Below are positions 46,435 to 56,819 of a stretch of DNA of 64,000 nt, piece after piece. The DNA comes from Pezizomycotina sp. ARF18 (Eukaryota > Ascomycota). The notes below the pieces were generated by a model, which saw only the letters and a program-made list of their open reading frames with translations, did no database searches and was not told where the DNA came from. The stretch spans positions 1-64,000 of the forward strand of contig AZLU01000144.1 of assembly GCA_002224055.1 (NCBI GenBank). The letters are read 5' to 3'. The position numbers were made by a program, and so were the translations under genes. The stretch's first letter is position 1. Each line of letters opens with the position of its first letter.

Positions 46435-47023
46435 ATGCAAACCTTCCTTTTCCTCTCACTCATATCCATCGCGCTCACTTCAGCGCAGCAGGTGCCGGCA
46501 ATGGTGGTTCCCAGTTCGCAGGCCCTGCCGCGCAACAGTCGCCACCGGCTGAGTGCACGCCTCTTTTTTCTGTGCTATCGAAATGCCCTCCTCCACCGTC
46601 CATACTCTCGATGCTGGCTACTGTGACGGCGCCGCCAACTACTACGTTCGCGGCCGATCCCTCCGCGGAGTCTTACCAGGCGTCTTGCGTCTGCTACGAT
46701 GACCACGGCAGCTTTCGCCCGGCTTACGTATCGTCCATCGTGGAGAAGTGCGCCTCGTTTATCCTGGCTCATGGCGGAGGCAATGTCAAGGGTAACGAGC
46801 AGTACGTTCTCTCGGACGCGACCTTCTGCTCGAGGATGGGGGATATCAGACATCCGAGTTCTAAGCCCGCGCCAAACAAGGTAAGGATCATGTGTACGAC
46901 TTATGATTGACCATGTCTAATAGCGCCTCTTTGATTTGAAAGACACCGGCAGCAAACCCTGCTAAAGCGACTTCAAACACGGCCACTGCCTCACATACAC
47001 ACCAGCATCGACGGACGATCTGA
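46435..47023 (+). pseudogene. Candidate cysteine-containing secreted protein (shifted after signal peptide)
   Basis: ATG at 46435: MQTFLFLSLISIALTSA is a textbook signal peptide. The mature part, in a shifted frame, begins Gly/Ala/Gln-rich and contains ECTPLFSVLSKCPPP, SYQASCVCYDDHGSF, SIVEKCASFILAHGGG and LSDATFCSRMGDIRHP: six or seven cysteines. It ends in a Ser/Thr/Ala-rich tail after a phase-0 intron (46881-46942, GTAAGG...GAAAG), ATASHTHQHRR, stop at 47023. The architecture (signal peptide, Cys-rich core, Ser/Thr tail) is like that of small cell-wall or extracellular fungal proteins such as CFEM-type ones, but the Cys spacing does not fit CFEM, so no family is named. Confidence 0.5.
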
Positions 47024-47650
47024 CTCCGCCACCCGCTATTACTGGGCCTGCGGATTCTTCGAGTTCAAGAGTTGGCACACGGTTTCATGGTCTATATATC
47101 GGTAAATACCCTGTTCTTTTCATAGTTTATAACGTCGTTTATAAGACTGACTGTTTCCTTTATAGCGATTTTCTTTGTCCTTTCGGCAGCTATGATCTTG
47201 TAACCTCGATGGCAGAACGCATGCTGAGGGTGATATCCCCGTATTGCTGATGGCCATGGGACATTACCTTTGCATGAGAATCAGAGCGACTGGAGACTTC
47301 ATGCTGTCACTTATGCTGTTATTGCTTCTTAGCGTAATCCTTGTGCTCTGCTATTAACTATTGATTACACTTGATCGATCGTAATAAAGTATAGTATAGT
47401 GTCCAGAGGCACATATGAGAGGTAGAAGGTGCTGGAGAAATTTAATCGCGATGCTGAGTATAGTAATCACTACCACATAGTTCAATGAGATGAGATGACC
47501 TTGCCAGTGACTTTGGTACTTGACCCGTACTGCTCTCTTTGCGCGTTCTTATGACGAACCTATGACGAAGCCCTATTCCCGCGGAATTTGTAAGAAGGAT
47601 TTTATTCTATGTTTAATTTTTGTTTATTTTTATTTATTATTTAGTTACTC

Positions 47651-47681
<31 letters not shown>

Positions 47682-47784
47682 CAAATTTGCTGCAGAAAGC
47701 AAAGAAATCAGTGAACGTGGAGGAAGAATACACTCCAACGACAAAGAAACCACATTGTAATCCTGAAACCTTCAGATAGACGCA
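47024..47784. other. Intergenic with T run
   Basis: No gene recognised. The right part is the upstream region of copy F, with a 28-base T run about 100 bases before its start. Confidence 0.45.
47654..47681. repeat. T homopolymer, 28 bases
   Basis: Uninterrupted T run in the upstream region of copy F. Confidence 0.95.
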
Positions 47785-49025
47785 ATGACTCGCCAGAAGC
47801 CGCGACCTCGTTCGCGCCATCATTCGCACTATGATTCCTACAGGCCTATCCCGCGATGAGGGAATTGTCCAGCCTATCGCTTTCCCCGGATCTCGTCGCC
47901 CGGCGCCGAATCGAAGGCGTCAGCTAAGTGGTAAGAAGCAGGGTATCTCAGTCTCTCAGCCTTCTAACCGTGCTCGAACTTCAAAGGACCTCAAGAATCA
48001 AACAAACACCCCGGCGAAGAATGGGGTGTTGGTGAACAGCCTAAGCCCGTTACTTTCGAAGTAACCATGGAGAACATTGCGATGCAAAGACATGCGACGA
48101 AGATCATCGATCAGCTGAAGCAACTCACAGCTGAGCCGAAGACCCAGCAGACTACGACAGCCCTTCTCCGACTTAGTAGGGAGTGCTTGGATACCCTCTC
48201 CGTCTACGAAGAGAAAAGCGGATCTGTCCTCACAGCTTTTCCGTGGGCTTCGTGCTATGGTCGAAGAACTTCTTTCGGGGACTCGCAGGGAGGTAGAGAA
48301 GGGTGCTTCCGACTGCGAAGCCGGATTTGCTCCGGAGTTTCTGAGGCTATGAGGATCGCAACGGTAAATACACTAAACATTACAAAGTCATCGCCCTTTC
48401 CTTCGTTGTGATCTTTGAGACTGACACATCTACGATATATGACTCACTGTAGAGGAAAATGCCCTTGGATGGTTCATCTGCGAATCTAAAGCTTCAGGAA
48501 AAGAAAGAATTACTTAACGGAGACTCAATCTCCATTTCCGATAGCAACCTGCTGTTGACTTGCAAAATAGGCGATCTAGCAGGTGTGGCGATTGCGCTTG
48601 ACATAGAAATGTTCTCCCTTGATTCGGATCCTGAGCTCAAGTAAGTTTACCATCCCACCCGACCAAGACTTGTAAGTACCGACATAGCTAACGAGTTATC
48701 TAGCATTACGCTTAGCATTGCTCAATTCGAGCGAGTTTGCGGAAGACGGCTCGCGATGCCGGTAGGCGCCATCGGAGGATTTCCTGGCATAATAGGCCTC
48801 GAGGATGGTATTGGCGTTGAATTCGATAAGGATGGCGGACTATGCGCGTTGAGGCAACCTACAAAGTCAATTGAAGAGCGTCATCTAGGAGCGGTTCTGT
48901 TTCAAAGGGCCGATAAATTTGAAAAGGATCACGGATTGAAGCCACGAAGAATGTCAACACGAGATGCTTGGGTGAAGAATCGTTGTTTCATTCAAATTGG
49001 AAGTATTTTTCATATAGATCATTAA
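47785..49025 (+). pseudogene. Paralog family copy F (3 exons)
   Basis: ATG at 47785: MTRQKPRPRSRHHSHYDSYR, then in a shifted frame RRPAPNRRRQLSGKKQGISV, a basic N-terminus. The first frame returns with QRHATKIIDQLKQLTAEPKT and the first-helix equivalent TTALLRLSRECLDTLSVYEE. A neighbouring frame holds the coiled-coil-like LRAMVEELLSGTRREVEKGA, then the first frame resumes at RICSGVSEAMRIAT, ending at a phase-0 donor. Intron 1 is 48364-48452. Exon 2 (48453-48640) has NLLLTCKIGDLAGVAIALDI. The phase-2 intron 48641-48703 joins perfectly to ITLSIAQFERVCGRRLAMPV, GIIGLEDGIGVEFDKDGGL and FIQIGSIFHIDH, stop at 49025. Exon structure matches copy D exactly. The only damage seen is paired frame shifts in exon 1. 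Confidence 0.65.
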
Positions 49026-49429
49026 TACAGTTCTTCCATCATCTAGAGAGGCAATTTCAAGCTTTGTCACACATCCCTGCACTGGACTGAAGTCAAGCTA
49101 TCTGAAGTCTAGACATGAGAATTTGCCCCTACCTCTAAAGGCGCCGGTGGGAGCGGTTTCATGGTCAACTATCTGTTCTGAAGAGCTGATGGATCATTCC
49201 TTCAGCATTTGTTCGGTTTTTTTCTATACCATACATAGAGATCTGACAGGTTGATGAAGGGAAAAAAACAAAGCTAGGATATAGATGGCAATCAACGCCT
49301 ACAATCATGGCACGCGAACATGTATCTACGGGCGCCCTTTTTCGACTCAGCTTCTTTAGTACAGTCAGTTGACATAATTGTTGGGACACTTACCTAAAAC
49401 GGCAATTTCTTCTATCTTAAATCATCGAT
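49026..49429. other. Downstream flank of copy F
   Basis: No coding signal. The sequence drifts toward the A/T block that follows. Confidence 0.4.
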
Positions 49430-49915
49430 AACTCACTCAATTATTATCCGATTTTTATAAAATTAAAAATTTACGTTTATATATATATATAATAAATACT
49501 AAAATTTTATAAAATTTTATCCAATATTAAATTTATATTATTTTTTAAAATTTTTATATATAAAAAAATCTATTATTTTTAAACTTATATTATAACGTCA
49601 ATATTTAATAAAAATTTATAGATTATATATTAATCTAACACATATTTAAATTTTAAAAGATTCCTCATAAATTAAGCTATATATATTATTTTAGATTTTA
49701 ACTAGTTTAAAAATAGCACGATTTTCGTGCAATTTCGCGGATTTTACATATAAAAAGTGCGTGAAGTACGTGTTTTTAAAAATATATAAATATTAAATAT
49801 TATCACGTTATATATTTTAACGAGTTTTTAAAAATTTTAATATGTATTAGTTTACGATATATATTATAACATATTTAAGTTTAGCTAATTTTATGTAGTC
49901 GTTGTTGCGTTATTA
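49430..49915. other. Extremely A/T-rich block (possible RIP-affected relic)
   Basis: Roughly 480 bases made almost only of A and T, with many TATATA and TTTAAAA runs and a TA microsatellite near 49477-49490. Borders with ordinary sequence are sharp on both sides. Such patches in ascomycetes usually mark repeats mutated by repeat-induced point mutation (C to T), but no open frame or terminal repeat survives, so the original element cannot be named. It separates converging copies F and G. Confidence 0.7.
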
Positions 49916-49949
49916 TTGATTGAAAAAGCGCAAAAATCATACTTTTGTG

Positions 49950-50740
49950 TGGGAAAACTGCCGTTTTGGGAAAGTGTTGCAACAATTATGTCAACTGACT
50001 GTATAATCCCCCTGACCGTCGAGCCGACGGCCAATACAGATGTGACCGATAACAACCGGCTCAGCAGTTTTCTGGCCGTACGTTACCGAAATCGTGAAGA
50101 GCCAGTAGTATCGAGGTGGACCGCGTACTTATGGCCCTCGAAGTCGTTGGGATACATGGGGATCTCTCCAAATCGCTTCTCAAACCCCTCGCGGGACAAA
50201 CTATTCGTATTTGAAGCCCTTCGTCAGTCTTGTTCGTGGTAATTTTCAATAGGATGTAGAAATACAGGAGGGGTTTCAATACACAAGGTTGAAATCTTGG
50301 GTTCAGTTATATCGTCGTCCCCGCTGAGAGCCACTGCGACGGCATGGCCGTCCTCGGTCAACAACTTGTAGGTGAACTTGTTCATAACGAAGGCCAGAGA
50401 CTCTGCTTTGGATCGCAGGTGTTTCCTCCTGTGCAGGCTTGATACATCTCCTTCTGTTATGTTGGTCCTGGTGGCATATATCTGTGTTGATAGATATTAT
50501 TAGCGGGCTCCTCAGACCCGGGCTATTTTTACCGTCTGGCGATGATGGAAATGAACTAACCGAGGCGACCCTCAGGGCCTCGCTGATCCCTTGCAACATC
50601 CTATCCTTTATATAATAGGCTTCATCGTTTTTGAATCTCTTTGTTAACTTGAGTTCTCAGTTCCTCTGTTGGGGCATCTTGGTTTTCTACCGGTGCATAG
50701 TACTGGACTGATACTAATATGTATTGATGGAACTAGGAAC
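49950..50740 (-). pseudogene. Paralog family copy G (partial)
   Basis: ELKLTKRFKNDEAYYIKDRM and MLQGISEALRVAS (ending at 50561) are the coiled-coil end and second helix, directly followed by a phase-0 intron (50482-50560, GTTAGT...ACACAG). Exon 2 reads IYATRTNITEGDVSSLHRRK, then AFVMNKFTYKLLTEDGHAVA and VALSGDDDITEPKIS (conserved segment 2). In a neighbouring frame downstream, NSLSREGFEKRFGEIPMYPN and DFEGHKYAVHLDTTG match copy D's FTKKRFAAVFGKLPEREASG. No N-terminal basic region or first helix could be tied to it, although 50.7-51.0 kb has weak minus-strand coding. It converges on copy F. Confidence 0.5.
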
Positions 50741-51199
50741 TTGAAAGTAGAACCTGGCGATTCTTGAATCGAGGAACAGCTAACCCAGCAATGCTACGTC
50801 GGCGCCTGCTTATATCTCCCATAACAGAGCAAATTATAGTAGGCATAAAGGGACGGCGTTTGATACTCCAGTCTGAGCTTGGAGTTCCATCTTCAAGATA
50901 CGGATCCACGCAACGCATTCCCAGACCGAATACTAACAGCGCCTTTCAGTTCGGACATGTAACGACCGATTTTAATACTCGTTTCATCTCGTAACCGCAA
51001 TAGAAATAATGCAAATACGCAGAAGAATAATGATTCGAGGTTAAATTTCAGGATAAAGCGACAAACCAACGATTCACGCAAGAATACCTATCGATATGGT
51101 TATTAAGCTACGTAGTATAATGGAACTATAGATGAAACTTGTGCTCGACAATGGTCAATCGAAAGTAAAATATATTTGCTTCCAGCGCTTCTCCTTACT
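50741..51199. other. Upstream of copy G, nothing secure
   Basis: Weak open frames on both strands (50733-50918 minus, 50764-50994 plus) overlap each other, and neither has a motif. Confidence 0.35.
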
Positions 51200-52424
51200 T
51201 ATCATCCGCAGTTTCAGCCACAGTAGGGCTCTTCAAGGTACCTAGTGGAAACAGAGGCCATCGCATTTTATTCTCCGCGTCCTGATCCCTGCCGATAGCC
51301 GCCCGAGCTTCTTGCAGCTGTACCCAGCTCCGGTCTCAAATCCTTTGCCTCGTGCCGAGCCACAATCGCCGTGCCGCTGAAATACACGATCATCCGATTG
51401 CTGTGAGAATATTAACCAAACCAAGAGCGAAGAGGGAATACGCCGCCAGTTGCTCTTTTGTTGTCGATTTTATGTTGCGAAGAACGATGAATGGGACTGT
51501 ATAGACGAGGACATCGGTAAATAGATGGAGTCCGAAGCCGGCGTTCGCCCAAGCGAGCTGGTAGCCACCGCAGATTGTGTCGAGTCGTACATCGAATAAG
51601 TCCAGTTTATTTTAATAGGAATACACTGCAGAAGAGTGGCTAGGAACTATAACCGAGTTAGACGATGTCATTATATTTTCGCGTTGTCGTCGAGTCTGGT
51701 CAGGGTGCTGAAGTGGGTACCTACATCATTTAAAGAGCAAGGAAGATACACACGGATGTCACAACGATAGATGTTTTAGGAAAAGACTGCCGCGGAGTGA
51801 GATCGAAATAGAAACAGACGAGGGCGTTTTGCAGGCGTAAACTATTTGCAATGTGAAGGATTCCCGCGTAATTTGCCTTCATTATTGGCGCGATCTCGGC
51901 GTCTGATTTGCCTTTTGGTAAGAGACGATGTCTCCAGCCTGTCGTACCAATGTACGTTAGACCGCAGCTGCTCACATACTGTCCAGCCTAAATACATCAG
52001 CCAGGCTGCCAGTACGAATAATTCTCTCCAGGGCTTGGATCGAAAGCGTAGTTGTACATAGAAGCGCCCGATGACGAACAAGTCGTGAACGCAAAGAGCA
52101 ACTACGAGAAGGTCTAAGTATAATCGGGGCTAATTATCAGTACTGGTTCCGTGATAAAATCACGACGAGGAGCAGTGAGAAAGAATTTAGGCTTACGAGA
52201 ACTGCTGGTGTCCAGGGATCGGTCATGACTGTAGAGACCAAGGTATCTACCTTCGGGTCACTTGTATAGAAACAAATATCTTCTTTTTGAAAAATCGGAT
52301 ACTTTTGTGGGCGACAAGGTGATTAGTGGAATAATTACTTGGAATAATTGACAGGATACGGCGAAATATTGCCCGTGGCACTCATGGAGGGACTTGGATC
52401 ATTTATAACACCATTGGATGACAT
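51200..52424 (-). pseudogene. Fungal rhodopsin-domain (SAT4-type) integral membrane protein 2 (shifted)
   Basis: Start MSSNGVINDPSPSMSATGNI at 52424. Small exons DPKVDTLVSTVMTDPWTPA and DYTLDLLVVALCVHDLFVIG follow, then FYVQLRFRSKPWRELFVLAA and WLMYLGWTV (TM2). GKSDAEIAPIMKANYAGILH is the loop before TM3. TICGGYQLAWANAGFGLHLF, TDVLVYTVPFIVLRNIKSTT and LAAYSLFALGLVNILTAI (51430-51590) give TM5-TM6, and the tail runs to about 51200. TDVLVYTVPFIVLR is the same signature as TDLLIYLFPILILR in the 44.4-45.8 kb protein, but the two share little else, so they are old paralogs. Several frame changes and an in-frame stop near the last helix. Confidence 0.7.
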
Positions 52425-53702
52425 CTTGGGGATTGACCATGATCCGCGTTTTGCGGAGGATTGGTAAAGCGGAGAAATAGCTGATACGTCCGTATGGTGA
52501 CACTGGGTCCGTTTGACCTTGACCCTCCTCATCGGATTTTCAATACGACGATGGATTTGCGTATGTAAATGAAGTGGCGTTCGGCAGTTGACGAAGTTGC
52601 TACCAACTCCTGTACCGTTTCTGCATTCCTGCATCTGAGTCTCTCCGCTTGGCTCCCTAAATTGCGCAAGCGTCAACCAGCAGCGAAACAGAAGCGAAAA
52701 TAGGCGAAGACATTAGATGTCCACTCGTGAGAGACATGGAACGCCTCTGTCTTAGGTGCTTAAACTTTATTCTTTCCTTGCTTTGGTGCCTTCACCTTGT
52801 GCGACATGGGGGTTATAACCCTATTGGCCTCCCGCAGCTCCGAAAAGGACCTTTTTCCTTTTCTGAGTTTTGTCAAATGGAACAGAGCCGTAGACTCTTT
52901 TATCGCTTTCGTAACGCACAATCGTTGCTTCGAAGCACGGTTACTTCTTCAGTCCCGGACGTCGGAGAATCTTGCAGCGCCTAATAGTAATACCAGTTGG
53001 CAAAGTATAAATGAAACATCAAGAAGTATTGTGAACTTCCGTTTTAAGAGAGCAAAGCGGGGTAGAGAAATGAGTTTTATGAGCTATTCCGTATCGCTTC
53101 TGTGGGTTGAATTGAAGTAAGCTTACGATACATCATCTGCGTCCTTCTCGACTAGGTTGTCGTCATGCACATCTATGCCTAGAGGAAATTCAACTAGCTG
53201 TAGTTACATTATGGCAGGAGTATGGATGTTCTATGCTCTGCAATAGCTTATAACGGCATCGTGCCTAGCTTTTACAATCAAGCATTCGGGCAGGATTACT
53301 ACCAACTGTAAATTAGGTTTTTGGCAGAACGGCGCCTTGACTAGGTATTGGTAGGTAGACTATTTTTAGAGTACATATACCGATAAATCGAAATGAAATT
53401 AGGAACGTGAGCGGCTGAGGTTCTCACTAAGGCTGTATGGACTTAAAAGAGTGAGACCTAAGTAGAATTTCAATTCCACAGGGAGTTATAGGTCGTGTGT
53501 AACTGTTTGAAACTCAATCCCTCCACTAATGGCTAGCCTTCCAATGTCGATATTATAAACCGCCTTTATCTCATCCGAAATAACTACTCGGCAACTCTCC
53601 TGATCCCAATGACAAACTGCATGGATCGGTATTTCCCCCTAGTTGCCTTTGGAAATCCCCACCGTAGTACCTAAAGATAGCGAATCTGTTAGTATCAGGT
53701 GT
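52425..53702. other. 1.3-kb stretch without a recognised gene
   Basis: A plus-strand frame at 52797-53120 (LLASRSSEKDLFPFLSFVKW) is open for 107 codons but shows no motif. The remainder is the upstream region of the rhodopsin-domain gene and the downstream flank of copy H. Confidence 0.4.
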
Positions 53703-54270
53703 TTACGTATCCATAATATCCATGTAAGAGATATACATATGTCTGTAAGACCTTATACCCGAATATTCCATATCGTCTCTGAAATTCCACCTAAGCACAC
53801 TGGCAACCACGTCCCTTGACAAACATGTTGTATAACAGCAAAGCCTTCTATTGATACCGTTGATCGCTACGTAGTCGTTTCGCGTTGTTAAGGTAACAAT
53901 GGAGCACATTTCCGTGTAATCGATGTCCATCAAGGCCTTCCATCCGGAACTAAATACGCCCTCACTTAGTAACGATACTGTTGAAAGACTTAGATCTCAA
54001 AATTTAGGTGCCAGACAAGTCTCCGCTTACATACCTGGTGCATATGCTTCACGGCATACGCGATACCTACGAGAATATTGGTTTGTAGATATTGGATTTG
54101 AATTTCCAATACTCTCTGTTCTCCAACGATAGAGGTAAAGATACGCTCGAGCTTTCTTGCCTTTGCTGAATCCTTCTCGCATTGGCATGTTGTTCGGCCA
54201 GCCACTCACAATGCGAGGCGAGGCTAATGATTTCTTCCCGGTTCAAATGGAGTGAAGCCTGCCTCTAAAA
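53703..54270 (-). pseudogene. Paralog family copy H
   Basis: The first helix is LHLNREEIISLASHCEWLAE (near 54180-54240), the closest match to copy C's LTPKQILRLASHCESL. One base later a second frame continues the heptad region, KARKLERIFTSIVGEQRVLE, into the second helix QYLQTNILVGIAYAVKHMHQ. It ends at a phase-0 GTATGT donor at 54034. Exon 2 has INRRLCCYTTCLSRDVVASV and LRWNFRDDMEYSG (conserved segment 2) and ends at 53703. The terminal FxxxFG segment was not found. The N-terminal basic region is not seen upstream, where a T run lies at 54314-54330. It is divergent from copy I. Confidence 0.55.
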
Positions 54271-54969
54271 CGGGTGGATCATGTTATAGCCTAGGGGGAT
54301 TAGAAGCCATCGTTTTTTTTTTTTTTTTTTAATTATCTATTTAGATCGTCACTTATAGTTAATTGGGTGTCCGCTGCTCTTGGGCGGCAAAAGGTACCGA
54401 TGAGATCAGTAATCAGCGAGCCTATCGATTTATAACGGCGCAACGTAGGTTGATGAAAGGCCTTTCGTAACAGGCTTTGTAGAACACCTTTCGGCTTAGA
54501 GCGGCAACAGCGTCAAAACGTGCAATTCTTCGACAATCGTGATTGCGGATTCCACTGGCATATAGAATCTGCAGTATAATTTGCACTTAAGCCGCTCTCC
54601 GTCGAGGCGGCAAGAATGCGCCACTTTTCAGCCACATCTTTGCGCCGCAAGAAACCTGACCACGTGAACACGCGAGGTTAAGACTCACGCGAAAATTCCG
54701 CGAAGCAATCCAAGGCAGACTCATATCAGGCTGACGCATATCTGAGGATTCATAAAGGATCACGATATTGTATATATATCGGTCTTCCGCTCTTTATCCT
54801 TGTTTTTCTTTTATTTCTTGCAAATATCAACATTCGCGTCGAAAGACTTTTGAAACTCGCATCATCGTTTCACGCGTCGAGATTCAAGTTTCAGCAGCCG
54901 CGACAATTATCTCGAAGGACCTAGAACGAGACCGAATTGGATCGAAAGCAAAAAGACTGAGAAATCAAA
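54271..54969. other. Divergent spacer between copies H and I
   Basis: Holds the putative promoters of both copies. A T run lies at 54314-54330. A plus-strand open frame from 54768 overlaps copy I's start in another frame and is not supported. Confidence 0.45.
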
Positions 54970-55489
54970 ATGGGCGAATACGGTTTCGGTATCAAGAACT
55001 GTTCGTACCCAGAATCGTCTCAGGGAACAATGGTCGGTGATACGGAAATGACTTCAGTCCTCAGTCCTAGCGAGATGTTCAGACAAATCCGCGTTCTCCA
55101 ACTGAACATACTGGAGGGAATCACAGAAGCCATGAAAATAATGGTAAAGGTAGGAAACACAAATTGTAAGTGTCCCCACCTAAAACGCAGCGCATAATAA
55201 CAGATGGCGTTGTCGATCATGTTTCGTAGACATGTCAAGCTGTGCCTGCGACGGTCCATCGCCACCGCAGCACGCAGCTCGAACAACTAAGAAATCCGTT
55301 TCTGCGGACGACGACGTCTTACACGTCGATAACACCCGCCTACACTACTTCGTGACGTGCAGGGACCCCGCTGTTGTGGCTGCGCAATACGCCTTCCTGA
55401 GAGCAGTCTGGCCTTCAGGGCTTACACGAGATTCAACCAAGATCAATTTAGGGATTCTTCTGCGAGGTTCCTTTCGTTCAGGCAAATAA
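54970..55489 (+). CDS. Paralog family copy I (short form, 2 exons)
   Basis: ATG at 54970 in good context (ATCAAAATGG): MGEYGFGIKNCSYPESSQGT, then SEMFRQIRVLQLNILEGITE and AMKIM, the second family helix, without the long basic N-terminus. Two donors are possible: GTAAAG directly after the helix (the family's phase-0 site) or a consensus GTAAGT 22 bases on. Only the latter (intron 55166-55229, phase 1) joins in frame to SSCACDGPSPPQHAARTTKK and LHYFVTCRDPAVVAAQYAFL (conserved segment 2), ending at 55489. In another frame the 3' side continues with FNQDQFRDSSARFLSF and RERRYGFFNPGAEAYDLNIV, like the terminal segment of other copies, so the original protein was probably longer. A short product of about 150 residues is encoded as written. 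Confidence 0.55.
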
Positions 55490-56819
55490 CAAGTGGGGGC
55501 TTATTATCGAGAACGACGTTACGGTTTTTTCAATCCCGGGGCGGAAGCGTACGATCTGAATATTGTTGCAAAATGTGCAGTTGTATACAAGCCGGAAGAT
55601 GCAGGGCTTGAGTGCAGTTGGTTTTGTTCCCTGCGGCGTAAACAGAGGCGTGCATGTTTACTTGTTTTCATGTTTCAAGCTTCAAGGCTTCTTTTGTTCT
55701 TTTCGCTTTTGTTAATGCTTCGTTATGGCTCTTATTTGCTTTTGGTCTTTGTTTTTTGGTCTTTGTAATTTTTACACTGGCAGTCATAGTGTTACTGCCG
55801 GTGTATTTTAACAGCGCTGGAGTAGTTGTTTGTTTCATTAGCTCTGTGTAATGAATTTAAACGCCCAGGCATTGCTGGCTTTGATAGTAGTATTTGGACT
55901 GTAAGTCACAGTGGAACATTGAACCTATATACAAAAGCATAAAGTCAACAATGAAGTGTTTGCTTATATGCACAACACATGTTTCAGGACCGCACTAATG
56001 CCTAGTTCGCGTTCGTGATGTTGGAACGCTTGCGTATTTTGAGTGCTGGCGCTTAAAGCCCGGCGCCCTGGTTGACGGGAATAGCCGATGTTCGGATCAC
56101 ACATGACAGTTTGACCTACTTATTCAGGCTACGTGCCGCACATTTATATAAGGCTAAGCATTTTTAGCCACCTCTGTGCTCTTTGCTTTTGCATGAAGCT
56201 TTCCTAGTCCTGGCATTTAACCGCCCAGCAGACATTAGTTCATATGCAAGATCAAATGAACCTCTTAAAATAAATGTCTATAAACAAACCACCAGCAAAA
56301 TAGTAGCTAAAACAGCTAGTTCATAGATACATGCTTTAAGCTCCGCCAAGGCGCAAGATGGTAAACTAGATGCCAACGGTTTAGCGGAAGAACTACTGCA
56401 GACGCTGGTTAAATTAAATATACGCCTATGACTAGCTTAGAGGCGCCACTAACGCTAATTTACCGTCGGTTGCATCTAATTTTAGTAGACTGGTTCATTT
56501 CTAGAATGTTGAGATATGTTCATGCTGTTCTTATATCTATCTGCCTTGGCCGCTCTCGCTCTACTATGCGATTCATAGTTTCCATCTTACAAAGTTCCCC
56601 GGACGATAGTCTTATAATTCGAAATCATCAACTCCACCAAATCGAAGCGTAAAACGCATCCTGCTGTTCATTTAGAGCTGGACTCTTCACCGACCAACTT
56701 TCTACGATCTTCAATAGCCACAGGTTCGCAGATTCTGGTCAACTCACATAGTCAACTTCCAAACTCGTCGCGCTTCTGTTCGAGCTCAGGCTCTCGTACC
56801 ACTTCAACAAAGGTTGATC
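55490..56819. other. Downstream of copy I; otherwise nothing recognised
   Basis: The first 130 bases carry the out-of-frame terminal segment of copy I. Hydrophobic T-rich frames near 55650-55850 are low-complexity and not supported. The rest shows no gene. Confidence 0.4.

Noticed and set aside
49430-49915. A/T block as a centromere or replication origin
   Set aside because: Too short and single, with no repeated array. A mutated repeat relic is the simpler reading.
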